From positions 1-64,000 of the forward strand of contig NZ_JAQUOY010000002.1 of NCBI RefSeq assembly GCF_028716865.1: a DNA stretch of 64,000 nucleotides, read 5' to 3'. The position numbers were made by a program, and so were the translations under genes. The DNA is from Candidatus Methylomirabilis sp. Lineage in GTDB: Bacteria; Methylomirabilota; Methylomirabilia; Methylomirabilales; Methylomirabilaceae. Positions 26,997-35,800 of this stretch are shown here, one piece after another. Within the stretch, counting starts at the first letter, position 1, and every line of letters begins with the position of its first letter. The notes beneath the pieces are model-generated. The model was not told the origin of the DNA. It searched no databases and saw only the letters and a program-made list of their open reading frames with translations.

Positions 26997-29145
26997 CCTT
27001 CCAACCTCATATGCCCCCACGTTGCTGTCCGCAGTTGTAGGACTTCAACCACGTGCTATCGCCGTCTATGGGCTGGGCGTTGTTGCCAAGACAGTCCTCG
27101 CAATTCTTGATGGTTTCAACGTCGTAGGCCTTATAGACAAGGATCCGGCAAACGTCGGCCGGATATTGTACGGTAAGGTCGTCCTGTCAGACTCGAGCGT
27201 CCGACGGCAGGGCGTTGATCTGATTATCATTGCGGCTTCGGATATCTACTGGCGCACGATCAGTGCGCGCATCGCCCCATTCTGTCGCTTGCACGGCATT
27301 CGCGTACTCTATATGGACGGTACGTTGGCGGCGTTGAGTGAAGTGTTGCCCACGCCTCCGGATATACATCAAAGGGCTTTCTCTGAGCTTGAGGGCTTGA
27401 TCGCGGAACACGAGGTCATTTCTTTTGACCTGTTTGAGACGCTTGTCGTTCGGGCCGCGACGAGATCCGATGACATACTCGAGACGGCAGTCTGGCGGAC
27501 TAAAAAGGAACTGGGGTATCAGGGTGACTTACTGTCGATACGAAAGGAAGCAGAGGAGGTGTGTTGCAAACAGTATGGACGATATGCATTCAACTTGGAT
27601 GCCGTCTATGGCTATATGAAAGAATCAATGGGCATATCGCATGCCATAGCTGACGCTCTGCAGCAGGCCGAAATTGCGATGGAGATCGCGCTATCTTCCC
27701 CAAGGGCAGCAATGATCAGCTTGCTGTCCCGCTGTCTCCGCAACGGGAAAACCGTATGTATACTGACAGACACGCACTTATCCAGGTCGATGATCGATAT
27801 GATTCTGAATCGATGTGCAATACCGACGGTCTCACATCTGGCAATATCGAGTGAGGAGGGCGCGTCGAAACACTCGGGGAAGCTCTTTGCCCACCTCCGG
27901 TCGATCTACCGGGGCCGCCGAATTCTTCATATCGGCGATGGAGAACATTCGGACGTGACGCGCGCAATCGAGCAGGGCATGAGGGCATTTCGCGTGTTAT
28001 CACCGCCTGATTTGTTTATCCGTTCCCGACTGAATCCTTTGTTGCGTGAGGCATGCACGACGCACGACGGTGTGCTCCTGGGAATGCTGGCGAGACGTCT
28101 GTTCGCCGATCCGTTTAGTTCCATGATCCACGGTGGACGGGTCCGGATCCATGACCTGCATCAATTCGGATACGTGTTTTTCGGACCATTGCTCCTGACC
28201 TGGCTCGCTTGGCTGATCCGGAATCTGCGGCGCCGTCCAGCGGACAAGTTGTTATTCCTTGCCAGGGAGGGCTATCTTCTGGTTCGGTTGTACAACTGGT
28301 TGAGAGCGGAGAAACAGTTACGAGACCTTCCGGAAGGGCTTTATTTCGCTACTTCTCGCCGCATGGCCGGGGTAGCCTCCCTGCGAACTGCTGAAGACGC
28401 GCTGGCTTTGCTCGATGACGACTACTCCGGGAGTTCCGAGGGATTATTACGCTTACGTTACGGGCTGAATGGTTCAGACGCTGCTGTGGACGACCACCTG
28501 GTGCATTCCGACCCAGAGGCTGTAGCGCTGGTGGAGCGTTATCTTGATGACATCCTGGCCAATGCCCGGGATGAACGGGAAGCATACCTGCGGTATGTCG
28601 GCGGTCTGGGCATAACCCGGGACAGCCGGATCGCAGTTGCCGACCTCGGGATCAAGGGTTCGATCCAAGATGCGTTGCAACGTATGCTCGGGAAGACGAT
28701 GCAGGGGTATTACATCACCGGCTGGTTCGGTTCTGATAACCCGTACGGCATGACAGACAATACCTCCGCCCTATTTCCCGGATCGCGAGGTGGCGAGCCC
28801 AGCCAAGTCTATCGTCACCACCTGTTGTCCGAGTCGGTACTTGTTGCACCGGAAGGCATGTATCTCCGGATTCGTGCGGACGGCAGTTTCATCAATGCGC
28901 TAGGCCATAAGAATCAGGAACTGTTTCATCATAAGATCGACATTCATGAAGGCATCCGTTCCTTCATCGTCGACTGGCTCATGACGGGCATCGAGCCGGA
29001 AGAAACCGAGCTGTCACTGCCACTAATCGATTCCCTCTATGGCCAGGCTTTGGCCGATAGCGTCGACATCGATGAAACGGTGAAGTCGGTATGCTACGTG
29101 GACGAAAGCTACCGCGCCGATACGGAGAAACGAATATGGGATTAA
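26980..29145 (+). CDS. HAD-superfamily COG5610-like protein with Rossmann-like N-terminus
   Basis: The 721-residue protein has three parts. Residues 25-120 form a Gly-turn alpha/beta region (AIAVYGLGVVAKTVLAIL). Residues 143-345 form a HAD domain with nucleophile Asp150 in SFDLFETLV, a LTDTHLS motif II and Asp320/Asp325 in GDGEHSD. The remainder (about 380-700) has KLLFLAREGYLLVRLY and ADLGIKGSIQDALQ, typical of large COG5610 proteins found in polysaccharide clusters. The reaction of this family is not established. It overlaps the preceding gene by 17 bases. Confidence 0.72.
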   Translation: MQVRCDLPTSYAPTLLSAVVGLQPRAIAVYGLGVVAKTVLAILDGFNVVGLIDKDPANVGRILYGKVVLSDSSVRRQGVDLIIIAASDIYWRTISARIAPFCRLHGIRVLYMDGTLAALSEVLPTPPDIHQRAFSELEGLIAEHEVISFDLFETLVVRAATRSDDILETAVWRTKKELGYQGDLLSIRKEAEEVCCKQYGRYAFNLDAVYGYMKESMGISHAIADALQQAEIAMEIALSSPRAAMISLLSRCLRNGKTVCILTDTHLSRSMIDMILNRCAIPTVSHLAISSEEGASKHSGKLFAHLRSIYRGRRILHIGDGEHSDVTRAIEQGMRAFRVLSPPDLFIRSRLNPLLREACTTHDGVLLGMLARRLFADPFSSMIHGGRVRIHDLHQFGYVFFGPLLLTWLAWLIRNLRRRPADKLLFLAREGYLLVRLYNWLRAEKQLRDLPEGLYFATSRRMAGVASLRTAEDALALLDDDYSGSSEGLLRLRYGLNGSDAAVDDHLVHSDPEAVALVERYLDDILANARDEREAYLRYVGGLGITRDSRIAVADLGIKGSIQDALQRMLGKTMQGYYITGWFGSDNPYGMTDNTSALFPGSRGGEPSQVYRHHLLSESVLVAPEGMYLRIRADGSFINALGHKNQELFHHKIDIHEGIRSFIVDWLMTGIEPEETELSLPLIDSLYGQALADSVDIDETVKSVCYVDESYRADTEKRIWD

Positions 29146-29260
29146 GCGCGAATGCCTTATTCCCCCATCTGTCGGCAAGCGTCCTTGGCGTCGAATCGCT
29201 TGCGCACTCGAACAGAGATAGGGTCAGGACGAGAGGCTCTTCAGAAATCGCAGCGGGCAA

Positions 29261-30565
29261 GTGACGGAGTTGACGTTGGTGTCGCTCCTACATATTACCG
29301 CGCATCTTGGCGGCGGTGTCGGCAAGGTGCTGGCATCCCTGGTGGCCGAATCCCAGCGTCGGCAGAGCGGCATTCGGCACACAGTGGCCTGTCTGGAAGC
29401 TCCGGAAAAATTTCAGTTTGCCGAACAGGTACAGGCACACGGAGGACACCTGCTGCTCTGCCCGACCAACCAGGAACTGGCAGGACAGATCCGCCAGGCC
29501 GATATCGTACAACTGGAATGGTGGCACCACCCGGTAGTTGCGGGTTGGATGTGCGCTGATGAGCTACCCCCGATGCGACTGGTCGTATGGAGTCATGTTT
29601 CTGGACTACATCCCCCCGAAATACCTCCCGCCTTTGTGGCGGCTCCGCATCGGTTTCTTTTTACCTCTCCCTGTTCCTGGGAACATCCACGCCTGGCAGC
29701 TCTTGAGCCAAAAGTGAGGCAACGGGTGGGTGTGGTGTATAGCTCCGGTGGTTTCCACGACTTACCAATACCATCTGCCCGCCATCATAACGGCTCGTTA
29801 CGGGTGGGCTATGTCGGTACTCTCAACTTCGCCAAGTTGCATCCACGCTTGATGGATTTCTTAGCGGCCGTCCGTTTGCCGAGCTTTCGCCTGGCCCTAG
29901 TGGGTGACCCTACCACTGGGACAGAGCTATTGACGAACGCGGCATCCACCGGGATCAAAGATCTAGAACTCCGTGGCTATCGGGCTGATGTCGCGAAAGA
30001 ACTAGCGGGTTTTGATGTGCTGGCGTATCTGCTCAATCCCCTGCACTACGGGACCACCGAGAATGCACTGCTGGAGGCCATGGCTATGGGTGTGGTGCCC
30101 ATTGTCTTGAATAACCCGGCGGAGCGTCATTTGGTCACCCACCTGGAAACCGGTATCGTGGTGGATGGGCCTGCAGCCTTTGCCGATGCACTGGACTGGC
30201 TGGCCGCTAATCCGGATGAACGCGCCAGGCTCTCAGCAAACGCCGCTCGCACGGCACGTGCACGCTTTGCCGTGGAGCGTACGGCCGACGGTTTGATGAC
30301 CCATTACCAGGCCGTTCTCAAGGAAGAAAAGCGATCGTACGATCTCCGGCCGGTCTTCGGCTGCGAGCCGGCCGACTGGTTTCGCGCGTGTCAGGGCGCT
30401 GAGGCCTGGCGCTTCTCCGACAGTGGCGCATCGAAGCGGCCGACCGGCTTCGTTCCCTCTTTTCTTTATGAACGAACCAAAAGTTCGGTATTCCATTACC
30501 GCGCGACCTATCCATCGGATGTCCGCCTGGCATACTGGGCGCAACGACTGACATCGGCACAATGA
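29261..30565 (+). CDS. Glycosyltransferase, family 4 type (GT-B fold)
   Basis: The 434-residue protein opens SLLHITAHLGGGVGKVLASL, the donor-side Gly-rich loop of GT-B enzymes. The C-terminal domain has LRVGYVGTLNFAKLHP, and the nucleotide-sugar-binding segment TTENALLEAMAMGVVPIVLN with its conserved glutamates. A 60-residue tail (about 375-434) is unlike the core. The start is GTG 29261; TTG 29270 is also possible. It overlaps the following FkbM gene by four bases. Donor and acceptor are unknown; the CDP-dideoxyhexose is a candidate. Confidence 0.83.
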   Translation: MTELTLVSLLHITAHLGGGVGKVLASLVAESQRRQSGIRHTVACLEAPEKFQFAEQVQAHGGHLLLCPTNQELAGQIRQADIVQLEWWHHPVVAGWMCADELPPMRLVVWSHVSGLHPPEIPPAFVAAPHRFLFTSPCSWEHPRLAALEPKVRQRVGVVYSSGGFHDLPIPSARHHNGSLRVGYVGTLNFAKLHPRLMDFLAAVRLPSFRLALVGDPTTGTELLTNAASTGIKDLELRGYRADVAKELAGFDVLAYLLNPLHYGTTENALLEAMAMGVVPIVLNNPAERHLVTHLETGIVVDGPAAFADALDWLAANPDERARLSANAARTARARFAVERTADGLMTHYQAVLKEEKRSYDLRPVFGCEPADWFRACQGAEAWRFSDSGASKRPTGFVPSFLYERTKSSVFHYRATYPSDVRLAYWAQRLTSAQ

Positions 30566-31728
30566 ATATCCGTGCGTTGCCGAATACGGCCGAGGCAATC
30601 CGACTTCTGTCGGAGTTGGCAACGCGCCGTAGCGAGATCAGCCCTCGCCCAGTGGATCGGCCTCTGGTACTGTACGGTGCCGGTAAGCTTGGACACTTGG
30701 CGGCCGATCTGTTTCGTCGACTCGGTATCCCCGTGGCCTATGCTCTGGACCGGTCTCCGACGGCCGGTGGTCGACTCCCAGGCGATATCCCGATCAGGAG
30801 ACTCGATGCAGTCAGACAGGCCGACCGAGACAGCCACATGGTAGCCGTATGTATTGTCAATGCTCCCTATAAGCCGATCCGAGCCGATCTTTCGGCCATG
30901 GGGTGGCGGCATATTTTTCCTGTATACGATCTCCTGGAGACCTATACCGATTACCTGCCAATGGGCAACGGTTGGTTCGCTGGTCGGCTTAACGGGGAAG
31001 ATATGAGCCGAACAAGCGCCGTGCTATCGGGTTGGAGCGACGACTGGTCCCGAGCGGCCCACCTCCAGTTTATGGCGTGGCGCTTGCATCGGGAGGAATG
31101 GTCTTTCCAGAACGCTCCCGTGCGTATTGACGACCGATATTTCATAGAGCCGGTCCGACCGGTCATGAATGAGAACGAATACTTTCTCGATGCAGGCGCC
31201 TATCACGGCGACATCGCAGATCGTTGGCTCAATATCATGGGGGGCCGGTTTCGCGCGATCCTTGCGGTAGAAGCTGACCGGGAGAATATTGTGCACTTGA
31301 GAGCTTGGGTAGCTTCACTTCCTGTCGAAATGAGCAGACGTATTCAGGTGCAGGATTGCGCATTGGCGGCTGAAAGCGGCATCCGATCATTCAGTCACGG
31401 GATGGACCTGGCTTCACGAATTGTGAATCAGGCTGATGGCAACGTACGAACCTGTCGATTGGATGATCTCAACTTCCCCGTCACGTACGGAAAAATCCAT
31501 CTGGAAGGAGGGGAGTTGGATGCGCTACGAGGCGGCCTGAATATCCTGCAACGCCAGCGCCCCATGCTGGCCGTTACCGTATATCACAATCAGGATGGGC
31601 TGTGGCGTACACCGACCTTCCTGATGGACACGCTACAGGATTATCGCTTTCTCATGCGCTTACATGCGTGGTGTGGGACTGGGGCCGTTCTCTATGCGAT
31701 TCCAAAGGAAAGGTGTTGCGCAGCATGA
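30562..31728 (+). CDS. FkbM-family methyltransferase fused to Rossmann-like N-terminus
   Basis: The 388-residue protein starts with a nucleotide-binding-like region (about 32-125; RPLVLYGAGKLGHLAADLF, YALDRSP). The C-terminal FkbM methyltransferase domain (about 205-380) has FLDAGAYHGD as the SAM loop, VEADREN, and KIHLEGGELDALRGG then AVTVYHNQDGLW. FkbM enzymes O-methylate sugars or polyketides, so methylation of the glycan is likely. It overlaps both flanking genes by ATGA, showing tight coupling. The N-terminal region resembles those at 25641 and 26980. Confidence 0.8.
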   Translation: MNIRALPNTAEAIRLLSELATRRSEISPRPVDRPLVLYGAGKLGHLAADLFRRLGIPVAYALDRSPTAGGRLPGDIPIRRLDAVRQADRDSHMVAVCIVNAPYKPIRADLSAMGWRHIFPVYDLLETYTDYLPMGNGWFAGRLNGEDMSRTSAVLSGWSDDWSRAAHLQFMAWRLHREEWSFQNAPVRIDDRYFIEPVRPVMNENEYFLDAGAYHGDIADRWLNIMGGRFRAILAVEADRENIVHLRAWVASLPVEMSRRIQVQDCALAAESGIRSFSHGMDLASRIVNQADGNVRTCRLDDLNFPVTYGKIHLEGGELDALRGGLNILQRQRPMLAVTVYHNQDGLWRTPTFLMDTLQDYRFLMRLHAWCGTGAVLYAIPKERCCAA

Positions 31729-32756
31729 TTCCCACGGTGAATGTTATTTTACCGACTATTCGATTTCTTCCCGTGACACGAGATATCATTCGCCACGTGG
31801 TGGGTACAGCCGAGGAGGCGACGGATATCCATGTGACCATCGCGGACGGACAGGAAGACGACCAGAAGAAAGAATGGATTATCCGCCAGACTAGAAATCT
31901 GGCGGAGGACGGCAAGTTTACCTATATCGGCCTCAAGGATGTGATGCAACGAACCTTACGCGCTGTCCAAGTGGAGGCGGAATGGATACTGCCGATCTCC
32001 GACGATGATCCCTATAGCGTCAATTTTATCCGAAGCATGTGCAGCGAATCTCGAACAGCCCCATCAGACACGATGGCCATTGTCCCCTCGACATACTTGA
32101 GTTATTCGCCCACTCAATTCAATCTATTTCGGTTGCAGAATATCGAAGAACAGGAACAAGGGGCGAGGCTGCTGGCCTTGTACAAACAGGCGCATCTCAA
32201 CGGTATCCTGACGTGGTCTGTGATACGTCGCAAGCCTTTTCTTGAATGGTTTGAGTTCCTGCGGACAAAGGCAATCTGGCCTACTTATGCCGATCAGTTA
32301 TTGGTCAGCTATCTTGCCATGAAGGGGAAAATTGTCACGGGTAAAGAGGAATCGTTTTACGCGAAAGATGAACGGGATTGGCACGACCCGAGACGGGCGA
32401 TCATCAAGGATTCAGGAAGTTACCCGGATAAATCTCTGGCATTATTTCATGAGATATTCTGGATCTCAGACCTCTTCACTTTTCTCCGATCCTACGGATT
32501 GGAAGATGCGGCCGTTCCATCTTTGACCTTCAGGGCAGCCGCGCTACTGACAGCAGGTGCTTCTGTTTTTGAGCATCGTCTTCGTGTGCTGGAAATCGAA
32601 CGGTCTCGAGAGAGTGAGGATGCGTATTCCCTTATTGTGAATTTGGCCTCGTATGTAAATGCGCTGGGCAAGGCGCCTATTGACGAACATATACGCTTCT
32701 TCATACAAGTCCAGCCAATGAGCCAGACATTGAGTATGCCGCTGATAGAAGCATAA
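31725..32756 (+). CDS. Probable family 2-like glycosyltransferase
   Basis: The 343-residue protein begins MIPTVNVILPTIRFL and has EAEWILPISDDDPYS, an acidic motif where GT-A enzymes bind the metal and nucleotide sugar. The middle (NGILTWSVIRRKPFLEWF, WPTYADQLLVSYLAMKG) and C-terminus are not recognised. The start overlaps the FkbM stop (ATGA). Composition is A+T-rich like its neighbour on the right. Family membership is tentative because the N-terminal strand pattern is diverged. Confidence 0.58.
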   Translation: MIPTVNVILPTIRFLPVTRDIIRHVVGTAEEATDIHVTIADGQEDDQKKEWIIRQTRNLAEDGKFTYIGLKDVMQRTLRAVQVEAEWILPISDDDPYSVNFIRSMCSESRTAPSDTMAIVPSTYLSYSPTQFNLFRLQNIEEQEQGARLLALYKQAHLNGILTWSVIRRKPFLEWFEFLRTKAIWPTYADQLLVSYLAMKGKIVTGKEESFYAKDERDWHDPRRAIIKDSGSYPDKSLALFHEIFWISDLFTFLRSYGLEDAAVPSLTFRAAALLTAGASVFEHRLRVLEIERSRESEDAYSLIVNLASYVNALGKAPIDEHIRFFIQVQPMSQTLSMPLIEA

Positions 32757-32802
32757 CGCCGTACCATACGATCTTGAAGAGAACTAAGAATTGGTTGTGA
32801 CA

Positions 32803-35800
32803 ATGTCGACAAGACCGACCGTATCGGTAATTGTTCCGTGCTACAAGCAAGCACATTTCCTACATGAATCTGTGGAGAGTGTCGTGGCGCAGTCCTTTCG
32901 TGACTGGGAATGCATCGTCGTGAACGACGGGAGCCCCGACGACGCGTCGAAAATCGTCCATGACTTAATTCGTACGTATTCAAATTGCAATATCCGGTTA
33001 GTGGAAAAGGAGAATGGGGGATTGTCCGATGCCCGCAATGCGGGTGTGCTGGCCTCACGGGGCAATTTTATTCTACCGCTTGACAGCGACGATAAGCTGA
33101 TGCCGGAATGCATCGAGCAGATGATATCTTTGTTAATGAAAGAATCTGATATTTCCATTGTCTATAGTGATCGTCAAGACTTCGGGATTGTTGAACGGTA
33201 TGTTGCAGCGGCAGAGTTTGATTTTTGTCGGTTAACTCAACAAAACCTGCCTAATTATTGTTCGTTGTACCGTCGTCGGGTCTGGGATGATGTTGGAGGA
33301 TACGATACCAGAATGGATTCATACGAAGATTGGAACTTCTGGATCGCAGCATGTAAAAGGGGTCATAGGGCCAAACGGATTCCGCGCGCCCTCTTTCATT
33401 ATCGCGTTAAAGCGCAAAGTATGTACACAGATGCACTGAAAAAGGATAAGCAACTGAAGGCCCAAATTGTCTTAAATCATCCCGAACTCTACTCCATTCA
33501 GACCGTCCATGCCGCGCAACAAAGCGTAGTAGGTAAAACCGTCGCGCGCCAAGCGTCTGCCGCTCAGAGCGATTCACGTCAGATCTCTCTTCAGAGGCGC
33601 GAGGAGTCCGAGGACACATCGCAGTCATCACGGCCAGGCGAACGCATGCGTCTGTTGCTGGTGGTCCATGGCTTTCCTCCCCAAAGGTTGGCCGGGACTG
33701 AGCTGTACACCTATGCCCTGGCGCAAGAACTGCGCAGTCGGGGCCATGACGTGTGCGTGCTGTATCCTGACTACAGCGGGGGCTCAGAGGAGGGGACCAT
33801 CGTTGAGGAGAGGTATGAGGGGTTAGAGGTGGCGCGCATTCACGTCAGGCCTGCAGACCTCATCAGTCAGTTCAATAATGAGCGGTTGCTGCCCCCGCTG
33901 AGGCAATACGTGTCACGTCTCAGACCGGATCTGGTCCACATCCAACATCTGATCGGCGTCTCGGCGGCTGCCGTTCAGGTGTTCAGGGAGCAAGGCCTTC
34001 CAAGCGTGATGACCATGCACGACGGATGGTTGATCTGCGAACAGTGCCACTTCTTGCAGCCTCATGGCGTCTACTGTAAGGATGGACCGGAAACTGTGGA
34101 CAAGTGTGTGCAGTGCCTTGTTGGACGGTACGGTTTAACGCTTCAATCGGAACAGACACCCAAGATCTTCTATACACTGGCTTTACGCCGACAGTGTCTG
34201 GAACAGACTGTCAGGTCTATCGATACGATTATTGTCCCATCTAAGTTCATGCGGCAGATGCTTAGCCGTCACAGGTTTGAACACCCTCGTGTTACCCTGT
34301 CGCCGCTGGGACTGCCCACCTTCGATGTGCTTCCGTGGATACCTCGTACTGATCGGCTACGATTCACCTTTTTGGGGAATATCTGCTTTACTAAAGGTGT
34401 GGATCTGGCAATCCACGCGTTCAATCGCATTGACCCGAAAACGGCACGGCTGGACCTCTACGGCCAGGTTCAAGATCCGGCGTATTTTAGGCGGGTCATG
34501 ACCGAGATCGAACCCCGGCATCAGGTGACATACCATGGGGCGTACAGTCCAGCCGACCTGGCGCGCATCCTGGCTGACACTGATGTTGCAGTCATCCCGT
34601 CGAGGAGCGAGCACTACCCGTGTATCGTTCGGGAATGCCTGCATGCAGGTGTGCCCGTTATTACCTCCAACGTTGGCGGTATTCCTGAGATTATTCAGGA
34701 CGGTGAGAACGGTCTACTCTTCGAGGCGGGCGACTCCGATGACTTGGCCAAAAAGCTCCGCGTGTTTGTCAGCGATCCCAACCGAGTAACGACCTTTCGC
34801 CGGAGCGTCCGTTCCGTGAGCACTATTCGAGAGAATGCGGATCAACTGGAAATAATTTACAGAGATGCCCTGACCAGGAGATCTTGCGCCGAAACAGGCA
34901 AGGTTACCGGCGCACAGACCTCACGGGTCGATATTAGCGCATGGCTCCGCCGGGCCGATGAATGTGCCGCTAGAGAAGACTGGGCTTCTGCGCATGATGC
35001 CCTCAGGGAGGCACATGACCAAGCCCAGGACGATCCGCAGATCATCGTTGCTCTCGGCAACGTTGCATTGCGATTAGGCAACGTCGAGGCAGCACGGCGT
35101 GAGTTCGTTAAGGCTACGGTGTTGGCGCCAGATTACGCGCCCGCGCATGGTAACCTGGCTGCCGTACTACTGCGCCTAGGCTGCGCCGAAGAGGCCGAAG
35201 CATCGGCGCGCCGGGCGCTGGCACTCAACCCCCACGATACCGATGTTCTGAAGGTCCTGGCCCGCGTCTGCCTCGACAGCGAGCGTTATACTGAGGCAGT
35301 TCAAGCTTACAGCACCATTCTACAGGAGAACCCGAATGATGTAGAAACCCTCCTCGTTGTGGGGAATTGTTACGCCGAGGCTGGACGCCCGGAGGATGCC
35401 AAACGTTTCTACCAGCGGGTGCTGCAACTCAATTCGGGCAATACGGTCGCCGCCGAGAATCTGGCCGCCATAAGCGGGAACAGAGACGCTTCAGATAGTG
35501 TCACCCTGAGAGCCGACAGACTGTCGAAAGATCCCGAGACGTTGAGTGGGGCGAGATCTATCTCTCATGAACCACTCGTGTCCATCGTGATCGTCACTTA
35601 CAATTCAGTCCGCACCATCCGGGCCTGTCTGGAGAGCGTCTTCAGCTCTACCCGATCCCCCCTCGAGCTAATTGTGGTAGATAATGCCTCCACCGATGCG
35701 ACGCGCGCCGTCCTGGCGGAATACCAGGGCCGCATTACCGTGCTGGTGAACGCTGAAAACGCCGGGTTCTCGCGGGGTTGCAACCAGGGGATCCGTGCCT

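Noticed and set aside
30562-31100. N-terminus of the FkbM protein as a separate gene
   Set aside because: The frame is continuous to the methyltransferase domain and neighbouring proteins have the same fused arrangement.
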